In this document: piece by piece, positions 15,091 through 24,423 of the stretch
Layout: each line of letters opens with the position of its first letter
Numbering within the stretch: the first letter of the stretch is position 1
Source: Gammaproteobacteria bacterium
GTDB lineage: Bacteria > Pseudomonadota > Gammaproteobacteria > Steroidobacterales > GCA-2729495
Assembly (NCBI GenBank): GCA_030426355.1
Contig: JAUHYQ010000003.1
Coordinates: 1 to 64,000 of the forward strand
Length of the DNA stretch: 64,000 bases
Reading direction: 5' to 3'
Translations under genes and position numbers: made by a program
The notes under the pieces: generated by a model
What the model was told of the DNA's origin: nothing
The model's database searches: none
The model's input: the letters and a program-made list of their open reading frames with translations, nothing else

Positions 15091-15672
15091 ATGATCAAAT
15101 CCGGCATCGCTTGTGTTGGCGCCCTGATCGCTTTACTGACGGTCACCGGCTGTGCCACCGCACCGCCAGTGATCGATGAAACGCTGCAAAGCCGTGCGCT
15201 GGCGGGTGATATGTCAGCCCAGTACGAAGTCGGCATGCAATGGGACCGTGCGGCTTACAATGGCTGGGGCACCAAGGAATATTGGCAAGAGGCTGAACGC
15301 TGGTTCCAATTGGCTGCTGATCAGGGTGAGCCCAGAGCGCAATACAAACTCGCGAACTATTTATTTAGTTTTGAACAGGACTACCGCGAGTCGTTCAGGC
15401 TGACCAAGCTGTCCGCCGAGGCGGGCGTGGCCGAGGCGCAATATTCGCTGGGAATGCACTACGGCCAGGCCTGGGGAACGGAGCAAAATCTGGTGCTGGC
15501 CTATAAATGGATAGCGCTCGGGAACGCCGGTGGTATCAAGGGCGGAAGCCTTGCCGATGTGGACTGGCTGGTCTGGAAAGGCAAAATGAATACTGAACAA
15601 GTTGCCGAAGGTAAAAAACTGGTGGCCGAACACACCCAGGTTTTCGGCACATCGCGCCCTGCTATTCAGTAG
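15091..15672 (+). CDS. SEL1-like repeat lipoprotein
   Basis: LLTVTGCATAPP lipobox; AQYEVGMQWDRAAYNG...AQYKLANYLF...AQYSLGMHYGQAWG. Confidence 0.8.
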   Translation: MIKSGIACVGALIALLTVTGCATAPPVIDETLQSRALAGDMSAQYEVGMQWDRAAYNGWGTKEYWQEAERWFQLAADQGEPRAQYKLANYLFSFEQDYRESFRLTKLSAEAGVAEAQYSLGMHYGQAWGTEQNLVLAYKWIALGNAGGIKGGSLADVDWLVWKGKMNTEQVAEGKKLVAEHTQVFGTSRPAIQ

Positions 15673-15736
15673 TTTTGCTAAACGCCCGTCTGATACCGGA
15701 TGCCATGAACCTGACTAACTGCAGCGGACCTTACCC

Positions 15737-16201
15737 ATGACGTCTAAGCCTGAATGGGATGCACAACGATCGTCTGACGGCTGCGCCTTCTGTCTGCCGC
15801 GTGCAGACATCGGAGAGTTCATGGTTGAGATTAGAACGCTGTCGGCCGCGACGCTGTTTCTGGAAAAAATACAAACCTATCGCGGGCATTGCGTTTTGCT
15901 GTTTGATGCACGTCACGTTACCCGCATAGACGAGCTTGATACCGCAGAGTGGGCTCGGCTGGCCAGCGACATTCGGGCCACAGAACTCGCTCTGATCAAG
16001 GCCTTTCAGCCGGATCACGTTAATATAGCCAGCCTAGGGCAAGTGGTGCCGCATCTGCACTGGCATATCATTCCCCGCTACGTGGGTGATCCGAGGTGGG
16101 GTGGCCCCATATGGACAACCTCGCCAGACGAGATGCAGAAAGTCTATTTAGAGGAATCGCAGTACAGCGATCTGGTTGCGACGATTCGAGCAGCACTGTG
16201 A
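15737..16201 (+). CDS. HIT family protein
   Basis: LGQVVPHLHWHIIPRY histidine triad. Confidence 0.92.
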   Translation: MTSKPEWDAQRSSDGCAFCLPRADIGEFMVEIRTLSAATLFLEKIQTYRGHCVLLFDARHVTRIDELDTAEWARLASDIRATELALIKAFQPDHVNIASLGQVVPHLHWHIIPRYVGDPRWGGPIWTTSPDEMQKVYLEESQYSDLVATIRAAL

Positions 16202-16207
16202 GGGCGC

Positions 16208-16819
16208 ATGGCAAGCACAACAGTCGGTGAAGACGGGAAAGCGCGTTGCAGTTGGTGTGACGGTGCACCGGAGTTTCCGGCCTATCACGACACCGAGTGG
16301 GGTTTTCCCGTCAGCGATGACATTCGGCTGTTTGAGAAATTGTGCCTGGAAGGTTTTCAATCCGGCCTGAGCTGGCGAACCATACTCGGCAAGCGCGAAA
16401 ATTTTCGCCGCGCTTTTCGCGGTTTTGATTTCAACAAGGTTGCTCGCTTCACGCAGCGCGACGTGGATCGCTTACTTAAAGATGCAGGCATCGTACGTCA
16501 CCGCGGAAAGATTGAAGCCGTCATTAATAACGCGAAACGTGCCCGCGAAATGGTCGAACAGGAAGGTTCGCTTGCTGCCTTCATCTGGGGCTTCGAAGCG
16601 AATGGCCAGCATGCCGACAAGCCGCAAATCCGATCCACGTCGCCGGAAGCGGTTGCACTGTCGAAAGAGTTAAAAAAGCGCGGCTGGAAGTTTATCGGCC
16701 CCACCACCGTTTACGCCTTTATGCAGGCCATGGGGCTGGTCAATGATCACGCCGAAGGCTGCGTGATCCGGCCGAAAGTGGTGCAGGCGCGCAAGCGCTT
16801 CAAGCCAAAGCGAAGCTAG
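16208..16819 (+). CDS. tag: DNA-3-methyladenine glycosylase I
   Basis: CSWCDGAPEFPAYHDTEWGFPVSDDIRLFEKLCLEGFQSGLSW. Confidence 0.95.
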   Translation: MASTTVGEDGKARCSWCDGAPEFPAYHDTEWGFPVSDDIRLFEKLCLEGFQSGLSWRTILGKRENFRRAFRGFDFNKVARFTQRDVDRLLKDAGIVRHRGKIEAVINNAKRAREMVEQEGSLAAFIWGFEANGQHADKPQIRSTSPEAVALSKELKKRGWKFIGPTTVYAFMQAMGLVNDHAEGCVIRPKVVQARKRFKPKRS

Positions 16820-16838
16820 CCGCCCGTTTGCTGAGCCC

Positions 16839-17030
16839 ATGGAAAGCCTGCAAAACAAAGCCGTTAATTGCCCTTACTGCGGCGAGACCATTGACGTGAT
16901 CATTGATTGCTCAATTCTGCATCAAGACTACATTGAAGATTGTCAGGTGTGTTGCCGACCCATCAATTTTTTAGTTACCGTTGAAGGCGATGACGAAATC
17001 TATGTTTCGGTGACACATGAAAACGAATAG
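16839..17030 (+). CDS. CPXCG motif cysteine-rich protein
   Basis: CPYCGETIDVIID...DCQVCCRPINF. Confidence 0.9.
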   Translation: MESLQNKAVNCPYCGETIDVIIDCSILHQDYIEDCQVCCRPINFLVTVEGDDEIYVSVTHENE

Positions 17031-17033
17031 CCC

Positions 17034-17636
17034 ATGCCGCTAACACTGATCAACTGGCTATGGATCGCGGTGTTCACTGCGGTGCTGGTGTGGTCCGGCA
17101 TCGGCCCGAAAGACTATCCGACGTGGGCGCTTGAGGTTGCACCCGCCGTTATAGGCGGGGTTATTCTGCTGTTCACGCGCCGCTCGTTTCCACTGACCTC
17201 GCTACTGTACGCACTGATTCTGCTGCACTGTGTAGTGCTGATGATCGGCGGTCACTACACCTATGCCGAAGTACCTTTTTTCGATGGCTTGTTGGGCTTT
17301 GAGCGCAACAATTACGACAAGCTGGGGCATTTTCTGCAGGGCTTCGTACCGGCAATTATTGCGCGCGAAGTTCTACTGCGGCTAAACGTTGTGGACTCGG
17401 AACAATGGCGCAACTTTTTCATTGTCAGCATCTGTCTGGCCTTCAGTGCTTTTTATGAACTGATCGAATGGCTGGTCGCGTCGATTTCCGGCGAGGCCGC
17501 CGAAGCCTTTCTGGGCACCCAGGGCTATGTCTGGGATACCCAGGCGGACATGGCCTTTGCGCTGGCAGGCGCCATCGCCGCATTGCTGTTATTGCGTGGC
17601 ATCCATGACCGGCAACTGCGGCAACTGGCGGGCTGA
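17034..17636 (+). CDS. DUF2238 (YjdF-like) membrane protein
   Basis: FFDGLLGFERNNYDKLGHFLQGFVPA...TQGYVWDTQADM. Confidence 0.9.
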   Translation: MPLTLINWLWIAVFTAVLVWSGIGPKDYPTWALEVAPAVIGGVILLFTRRSFPLTSLLYALILLHCVVLMIGGHYTYAEVPFFDGLLGFERNNYDKLGHFLQGFVPAIIAREVLLRLNVVDSEQWRNFFIVSICLAFSAFYELIEWLVASISGEAAEAFLGTQGYVWDTQADMAFALAGAIAALLLLRGIHDRQLRQLAG

Positions 17637-17681
17637 GCGAAGCGACACCGAATCAAGGCACTTGGTGTATATTGAGGCGCT

Positions 17682-18776
17682 ATGAACTTATCGCGCAGAT
17701 CTCTGATTCTTGGCACCGGCGGCCTGCTGAGTGTCAGCGCCGCGCCACTGCTGTTCGCCCAATCCGGCCGGCCCCAACGCGGCGAGATGTTACGCCTGAT
17801 CGCCAATGAAAACCCTTATGGCCCCTCGCCCGCCGCTCAGGCTGCGGCGAATAAAGCCATCGCGGAAGGCTGGAAGTACGCGATGCGAGAAACCGGCGAA
17901 CTAAAAAAACTTATTGCCGAACTTGAAGGCGTTTCCACCCAGAACGTCATCGTCACGGCAGGCTCCAGTGAAGCTTTGCGCATTTCGGCGCTGGCCTACG
18001 GGCAGCAGGGCGGCCGGGTTGTAGCGGCGACCCCCACCTTCAGCTTTCTCCCCGGTTACGCGCGCAGCATTGGATGCGAAGTGGATGAAGTGCCGCTGGA
18101 TGCCGACATGAAGCACGATCTGGATGCGATGGCGGCGGCCGTGAATAAAGACACGCGCCTGATTTACGTGTGTCAGCCAAACAATCCCACCGGCACCTTG
18201 CTCGATGGCAAAGACCTGCGCGCCTTTCTCGATGCCGTATCATCGCGCGCGCCCGTGGTTGTGGATGAGGCCTATCTCGATCTCTGGGATGACATGGCTG
18301 AGCACACGGCGCTCACCGCCGTGCGCGAAGAAAAACCCGTCATCGTCACGCGAACCTTTTCCAAGCTGCACGGCATGGCCGGATTGCGGGTTGGCTACGC
18401 ACTGGCGCGGCCAGACATCATCAAACGACTTGATGCGCTGCGCGTTACCGAGATGAACCTTGCCGGCGTGATGGCCGCAACGGCAAGCCTGCAGGACACG
18501 GAATTTCTGGAATTCAGCCGGGCGCGCATTCGCGAATGCCTGAAGATCACCACCGACGTGCTGGATGAAGTGCGTCGCCCCTACGCCCCCTCTCGCGGGA
18601 ACTTTGTATATTTTGATACCGGCGGGTCACCACGGGATTTCATGGGCGGTATGCGCAAGGCCGGAATCCTGACAGGCATGAGCTATTCGCCCTACCCCAC
18701 CTGGGCGCGGGTCAGCATGGGGCGCGTTGAAGACATGCATGTGCTTGCGGACGCTGTCAGAAGTTACTTTGCTTAG
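17682..18776 (+). CDS. PLP-dependent aminotransferase (HisC-like) with Tat-like signal
   Basis: MNLSRRSLILGTGG twin-arginine; CQPNNPTGT, TFSKLHGMAGLRVGY. Confidence 0.88.
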   Translation: MNLSRRSLILGTGGLLSVSAAPLLFAQSGRPQRGEMLRLIANENPYGPSPAAQAAANKAIAEGWKYAMRETGELKKLIAELEGVSTQNVIVTAGSSEALRISALAYGQQGGRVVAATPTFSFLPGYARSIGCEVDEVPLDADMKHDLDAMAAAVNKDTRLIYVCQPNNPTGTLLDGKDLRAFLDAVSSRAPVVVDEAYLDLWDDMAEHTALTAVREEKPVIVTRTFSKLHGMAGLRVGYALARPDIIKRLDALRVTEMNLAGVMAATASLQDTEFLEFSRARIRECLKITTDVLDEVRRPYAPSRGNFVYFDTGGSPRDFMGGMRKAGILTGMSYSPYPTWARVSMGRVEDMHVLADAVRSYFA

Positions 18777-18794
18777 TTTGGGGAGCGCGACCGC

Positions 18795-19502
18795 ATGTCC
18801 TACTTTATGGCGACCCTGTCGCTGGCTGAGGCCTGTTTACTGATTTGGACACTGCGGCTCTGGTTGCGAGACCGGGGCAACATAGCCTTGGGGCTGGTGC
18901 TGCTGATTATTCTGCCGGTGTGCATTGACTCAGCGACCGTAGCGTCCGGTCGCTGGCTGGGCTTTGGCGAACCCCTCGAAACCCTTAACCGCATTCGCTA
19001 TGCATGGTTCGTGTTCAGTATGCCGCTGATGTGGGTCATCTGTGCTGCAACGCTTGCCAATGCAGGTTTCAGCTGGGCACAGCACCGGCTGATTGTACCG
19101 ATTGCTCTGGGTGCGGCGATCCTGCTAGGCGGCTATGAAGCGCTGCAGGCCTGGGACCGGGAATTCCATGAAGCCTGCGTGTTCGACGTCAAGCGCTATG
19201 TACTGCAGGTACCGCCCGGGCAGGAATGCGCCGGCTCGCAAACCGGGGACGGCACTTTCGGTTTACCGCTGACGGTGCCACTGGCAACGCTGGTGCTGGT
19301 GATCACCAGTCTGATATTGCTGATAAAGCGCCGCTGGCCTTGGCTGTTTGGCATGTGCGTACTGCTGGTCGCCGTGGTGAACGTACCGCAATCGGATTTA
19401 TCCACGTTCTTTTCTTACCCGATTGACGGGTTACTGACGGCGACGCTGGCATTCACAGCCGCCAAGTTCTATAACAAAGGCCACTCCCCGGCCGATAACT
19501 GA
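18795..19502 (+). CDS. Predicted multi-TM membrane protein
   Basis: Multiple hydrophobic helices. Confidence 0.65.
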   Translation: MSYFMATLSLAEACLLIWTLRLWLRDRGNIALGLVLLIILPVCIDSATVASGRWLGFGEPLETLNRIRYAWFVFSMPLMWVICAATLANAGFSWAQHRLIVPIALGAAILLGGYEALQAWDREFHEACVFDVKRYVLQVPPGQECAGSQTGDGTFGLPLTVPLATLVLVITSLILLIKRRWPWLFGMCVLLVAVVNVPQSDLSTFFSYPIDGLLTATLAFTAAKFYNKGHSPADN

Positions 19503-19521
19503 TCTTAAGTTTTAATAATTC

Positions 19522-20313
19522 ATGCACATCAAGGTCTTTACTGTTGCTGCCCTGATCGCTTTGCTCAATACAGCGTGTGTGTCAGGAGCCGGCCCGAAGC
19601 GAAACAGCATCAATACCTTTTTGCAGGAGTCTGAGAGACCGGATCTGGTGGCGCTGCTGCCGCAACCGCCGTCTGATAATTCACCGGCCGCGCAGGCTGA
19701 CAGGGTTATCAGCGAACAGTACCTCACCCTCGTCAATACGCCTCGCTGGGATATGGCCATTCAGGATGCAGCCATGCGCTATCCGGGGGGCGCGGCAGCC
19801 TTTAGCTGCGCCGCCGGCCTGCCACTTTCGGCTGAAACCACGCCACTGACGATGAAATTGATGAGCGGCACGGCGATTGAGATTGCAATGTCGACTCGGG
19901 CACCCAAGCAGCACTTCCAGCGACCGCGACCCTTTATGGCTAATGGCGCACCGGTATGCACACCGTCGGGTATGAAGTTTCTGCAAAAGGACGGTTCTTA
20001 TCCCTCCGGGCATTCGGCTGCGGGCTGGGTCTGGGGCTTGTTGCTCGCCGAAATGCTGCCGGAAAAATCCGATGCCCTGGTGCAACGTGGGCGTCAATTC
20101 GGCCAAAGTCGTGCCGTATGCAACGTGCATTGGCAAAGCGATATCGATCAAGGGCGCATTGCCGGCTCGGTGCTGCTCGCACGACTGCGAGGTAGCGCCG
20201 GATTTCGTGCGGCGCTGGACGCAGCACGTGATGAACTTATGACAGTAAAAGCCAAGAATTTACCGCTCGACCGCGACTGCGCCGCCGAAGCGGCCGCGCT
20301 GGCGTTAGAATAA
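19522..20313 (+). CDS. PAP2 / class A acid phosphatase family protein
   Basis: KQHFQRPRPF, GSYPSGHSAAGW, SRAVCNVHWQSDIDQGR. Confidence 0.93.
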   Translation: MHIKVFTVAALIALLNTACVSGAGPKRNSINTFLQESERPDLVALLPQPPSDNSPAAQADRVISEQYLTLVNTPRWDMAIQDAAMRYPGGAAAFSCAAGLPLSAETTPLTMKLMSGTAIEIAMSTRAPKQHFQRPRPFMANGAPVCTPSGMKFLQKDGSYPSGHSAAGWVWGLLLAEMLPEKSDALVQRGRQFGQSRAVCNVHWQSDIDQGRIAGSVLLARLRGSAGFRAALDAARDELMTVKAKNLPLDRDCAAEAAALALE

Positions 20314-20367
20314 ATGCCCGATATCGGGTCCACTGCTGTGCCTGTTGCTATTTAGAGGGAGCCTGTC

Positions 20368-20928
20368 ATGTCTACCGGATTCATCCTGATCGCGATCATC
20401 GTGGTGTTGGTCGTCTACGTTATCAACCTTTATAACCGTCTGGTGCGTCACAAAAATCTGGTTGAGGAGGGCTGGAGTGGCATTGAGACGCAACTCAAGC
20501 GACGCTCGAATCTCATCCCGAATCTGGTGGAAACGGTTAAGGGCTATGCCTCCCACGAAAAAGACACGCTGGAAGACGTGGTGCGGCTGCGCAATCAGAC
20601 GGTTGCTATCAGTGATGTCGCCGAGCGTGGCGCGGCAGAAGGCCAACTCACTGCTGCGCTGAGCCGCTTGTTCGCACTGGCCGAGGCCTATCCCGACCTG
20701 AAAGCTAATCAGAACTTTCAGGAGTTGCAGGCGGCCCTAAGCGAAACCGAAGATCAGATTCAGCTCGCGCGACGCTATTACAATGGCACCGTACGTGACA
20801 TGAATATTCTGATTGAGGCCTTTCCGAGCAACCTGGTGGCAAGGCAGTTTGCTTTCGTGAAGGCTAAATTTTTCGAAATTGAAAATGATGACGACAGGGC
20901 GGTTCCCAAGGTCGCGTTCGGCGGCTGA
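20368..20928 (+). CDS. LemA family protein
   Basis: YNRLVRHKNLVEEGWSGIETQLKRRSNLIPNLVETVKGYASHE. Confidence 0.95.
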   Translation: MSTGFILIAIIVVLVVYVINLYNRLVRHKNLVEEGWSGIETQLKRRSNLIPNLVETVKGYASHEKDTLEDVVRLRNQTVAISDVAERGAAEGQLTAALSRLFALAEAYPDLKANQNFQELQAALSETEDQIQLARRYYNGTVRDMNILIEAFPSNLVARQFAFVKAKFFEIENDDDRAVPKVAFGG

Positions 20929-20955
20929 TCGCGCCGCTTGACGGCGCCATATTCA

Positions 20956-22890
20956 ATGCACGGTATTCGTATAGCTCTGCTAATGCTGGCGGTTGCGCTG
21001 GCTGCACTGGCAAATGCGACAGAAGTCATTACGCGCTTCGACAGTGATATCACGGTCAACACGGACGCCTCGATTACGGTAAAGGAAACCATCGAGGTAT
21101 ACGCCGAAGGCGTGAACATACGCCGCGGTATTTTTCGCGACTTTCCTACTCGTTATCAAGACCGCTACGGCAATAAGGTCGAAGTGGATATCGAGATTCT
21201 GAACGTTGAACGCGATGGCGTGGCAGAGCCTTTTAGCGTTGAGCCTCTGCACAACGGTATCCGCATACGCATCGGGCGGGCAGACCGGATGCTCGCTACC
21301 GGCATTCATACTTATTACATTGACTACCGCACCAACCGGCAACTGGGTTTCTTTGACGACTTCGATGAGCTGTACTGGAACGTAACTGGCAACGGCTGGG
21401 CCTTTGCCATCGAATCCGCTACGGCGGCCGTGACCTTGCCAGCGGGCGCGAACGTCGTGCGCAAAGCCGCTTACACGGGTCGTCAGGGCGACACCGGGCA
21501 AGACTATCAGGTGTTTAACGTTGAAGGTGGAGCAGGCTGGAAAACCACCCGCCCGCTGCAACCCGGCGAGGGGCTGACCGTTGCGATTGCCTGGCCCAAA
21601 GGCTACGTGCCGGAGCCCACGCGCGCTGACCGAATACGCTGGTTCATGCGCGACAATGCGGCCAGCGGCACCGCGCTTGGCGGGCTTGTGCTGGTGCTGA
21701 ATTATTACCTGTGGGCGTGGCGCCGCTACGGCCGAGACCCACAGCCTGGCACGATTATCCCCCGCTTCGAGCCACCCGACGGGCTGTCTCCTGCCGCGAC
21801 TCGCTTTATCCGGTTGATGAACTTTGACCGCAAAGCCTATTCGGCAGCGCTGATCAACATGGCAGTCAAGAACTACCTGACGATCGAAGAGCAGGGTTCA
21901 AAAGGCTTTCGCCTAAGCAAAACCGAAACGGCCGACCTGAAAGATCTGGCTAATGGCGAGCGTCGCATTGCCAAACAACTGCTGCATACCAGCGACAGTT
22001 TCACGCTCGATCAGAAGAACCACATCACCTTGCGCGCAAGCATCAAGAAGCTGCGTTTAAGCCTGGAAGCCGAATACGAGCACGCCGCGTTTGCGCGCAA
22101 CACCCATCTGTTTTTTGTCGGGTTGCTACTCAGTTTGTTAGCCCTGGTTGCGACATTTTTGGTGGGCAACGGTTCGACGCACCCGGTGATCGCCTTGTTT
22201 ATCGCTGCCATAGCCGCCGTACCCACTTTTTTCGCGCTGCGTTTATGGGGCGATGATCGCGATACAACGTTCAAGATTTTCCCTTTCAGTATGTTGCCTG
22301 CCAGCACTGCTTTGGCCTCACTGCTGAAATTCGGGATGATGTTGCTATTCGTGGGTTTTGGCAGCCTGGGGGTGATTGCAGCGCAAATTGCCGGCAACCC
22401 GTTGCTAACCCTCTGCTTCGCCCTGCTCGGCGGGCTGAACATAGCGTTTTTCTTTTTACTCAAGCGACCCACGCTCGCGGGGCGCAAGCTCATGGACGAA
22501 ATTGAAGGTTTTCGGATGTATCTGAAGACAGCCGAAGAAGGACGTTTGCAGTTTTTTCATCCACCCGAAAAGACCCCTGAGCTTTTTGAAAACTACCTGC
22601 CTTATGCGATGGCACTCGATGTTGAAAACGAGTGGAACGAAAAATTCGCGGCGGTGCTTGCGGCGGCAAGCACTGAAGCCTACCGGGGCAATGGTTACAG
22701 GCCAAACTGGTATCGGGGCACCCGCTGGCAGCCCGGGCGTGGCGTCAGCTCGCTGGGATCGACCCTCGGGACAGTGGTTGCCGCATCCGCCAGGCCTCCT
22801 GGCAGCAGCTCCGGCAGCGGCGGATCCTCGTCAGGAGGTGGCGGCTTTTCCGGCGGCGGCGGAGGTGGTGGTGGCGGCGGCGGTTGGTAG
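20956..22890 (+). CDS. DUF2207 domain membrane protein with Gly-rich C-terminus
   Basis: GIFRDFPTRYQDRYGNKVEV; FSGGGGGGGGGGGW tail. Confidence 0.9.
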   Translation: MHGIRIALLMLAVALAALANATEVITRFDSDITVNTDASITVKETIEVYAEGVNIRRGIFRDFPTRYQDRYGNKVEVDIEILNVERDGVAEPFSVEPLHNGIRIRIGRADRMLATGIHTYYIDYRTNRQLGFFDDFDELYWNVTGNGWAFAIESATAAVTLPAGANVVRKAAYTGRQGDTGQDYQVFNVEGGAGWKTTRPLQPGEGLTVAIAWPKGYVPEPTRADRIRWFMRDNAASGTALGGLVLVLNYYLWAWRRYGRDPQPGTIIPRFEPPDGLSPAATRFIRLMNFDRKAYSAALINMAVKNYLTIEEQGSKGFRLSKTETADLKDLANGERRIAKQLLHTSDSFTLDQKNHITLRASIKKLRLSLEAEYEHAAFARNTHLFFVGLLLSLLALVATFLVGNGSTHPVIALFIAAIAAVPTFFALRLWGDDRDTTFKIFPFSMLPASTALASLLKFGMMLLFVGFGSLGVIAAQIAGNPLLTLCFALLGGLNIAFFFLLKRPTLAGRKLMDEIEGFRMYLKTAEEGRLQFFHPPEKTPELFENYLPYAMALDVENEWNEKFAAVLAAASTEAYRGNGYRPNWYRGTRWQPGRGVSSLGSTLGTVVAASARPPGSSSGSGGSSSGGGGFSGGGGGGGGGGGW

Positions 22891-22908
22891 TGCGATCAAC
22901 CCGTCGCG

Positions 22909-24405
22909 TCAGCCCGTCGCAGTGCCCATACTGACCATCGGCGCGGGCAAAATGCTTTCGCCGCACAGGTAGGCATCAATAGCACGGGCCGCACCGCGAC
23001 CCTCGTTGATGCCCCACACCACCAGCGACTGGCCGCGGCGACAGTCGCCCGCGGCAAAAACCCCGGGGACGCTGGTTTGGTATTCGCCGTAACCGGCTTT
23101 GTAGTTACCGCGTGCATCCAGCTCCAGATTCAGCGAATCCGCGACGTACAGCTCGGGGCCAGTAAAGCCCATTGCCAGCAACACCAGGTCGGCTTCATAA
23201 AACTGCTCGCTGCCTTCGACCTCGCGCATTTGCATACGGCCGTCGGCATCTTTACTCCAATCTACGAATACGGTTTTTACGCCACGTACGTTGCCGTTAC
23301 CGTCGTCGACAAACTCCTTGGTAACTATGCCGTAGGCACGCGGATCACAGCCGAACTTTTCGATGGATTCTTCATGACCATAATCGGTGCGCAAAATCAG
23401 CGGCCACTTCGGCCACGGGTTATTTGCGGGACGCTTTTCGGGCGGCTGCGGCAACAACTCAAAGTTAACCATCGCTGCACAACCGTGCCTGAGCGAAGTG
23501 GCGATGCAGTCGGTACCGGTGTCACCGCCACCGATAACCACAACTTTCTTGCCGGCTGCGCTGATGTAATTGCCATCCTTAAGATTTGAATCAAGCAGAC
23601 TGCGAGTGTGGGCTGTCAGGAACTCCATGGCAAAATGAATGCCATTGAGGTTGCGCCCTGGAACCGGCAGATCACGTGGCGTGGTCGCTCCCGTGGCAAA
23701 CAGCACGGCATCGTTGTCTTGCTGCAACTGCTCGACGGCCACGGTCTTGCCCACGTCGGCGTTGGTGACGAATTCAATACCCGCCTCGCGCATCAGATTG
23801 ATACGGCGATCCACGACGCCCTTATCCAGCTTCATATTGGGGATGCCGTACATCAGCAACCCGCCAATGCGGTCCGCACGCTCGTATAGCGTCACACTGT
23901 GCCCGGCATGATTCAGTTGCTCGGCTGCTGCCAGCCCGGCGGGGCCCGAGCCGACAATCGCGACCTTCTTGCCGGTGCGGGTTTTGGGCACCTGTGCCGT
24001 CACCCAGCCTTCTTCGAAGCCACGATCAATGATCGCGTTTTCAATATTCTTAATGGTCACGGCAGGATTGTTAATACCCAGTACGCAAGAGCCTTCGCAA
24101 GGTGCCGGACACACACGCCCCGTGAACTCGGGAAAGTTGTTGGTCTTGTGCAGGCGTGTCAGCGCATCGTGCCAACGACCCTCATAAATCAGATGGTTCC
24201 ACTCGGGGATCAGGTTGTCGACCGGACAGCCATCATCTGACTGGCAAAACGGTACGCCACAGTCCATGCATCGCGCGCCCTGACGCTGCAGGCGCTCGGT
24301 TTCCGGAGCCGTATAAATTTCCTTGTAGTCGGCTAACCGTTCCTTTTCATCGCGATAAGGAACGGTACGCCGACGGTACTCCATAAATCCTGTTGGCTTA
24401 CCCAT
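22909..24405 (-). CDS. gltD: Glutamate synthase small subunit
   Basis: [44 protein letters not shown]. Confidence 0.96.
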   Translation of the reverse strand: MGKPTGFMEYRRRTVPYRDEKERLADYKEIYTAPETERLQRQGARCMDCGVPFCQSDDGCPVDNLIPEWNHLIYEGRWHDALTRLHKTNNFPEFTGRVCPAPCEGSCVLGINNPAVTIKNIENAIIDRGFEEGWVTAQVPKTRTGKKVAIVGSGPAGLAAAEQLNHAGHSVTLYERADRIGGLLMYGIPNMKLDKGVVDRRINLMREAGIEFVTNADVGKTVAVEQLQQDNDAVLFATGATTPRDLPVPGRNLNGIHFAMEFLTAHTRSLLDSNLKDGNYISAAGKKVVVIGGGDTGTDCIATSLRHGCAAMVNFELLPQPPEKRPANNPWPKWPLILRTDYGHEESIEKFGCDPRAYGIVTKEFVDDGNGNVRGVKTVFVDWSKDADGRMQMREVEGSEQFYEADLVLLAMGFTGPELYVADSLNLELDARGNYKAGYGEYQTSVPGVFAAGDCRRGQSLVVWGINEGRGAARAIDAYLCGESILPAPMVSMGTATG

Positions 24406-24423
24406 GATCTGTTGTTCTCTGCT

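Noticed and set aside
22800-22890. Glycine-rich, GGC/GGT-repeat tract at the end of the DUF2207 gene
   Set aside because: Gly-rich tails are typical of this family; not a separate repeat element.
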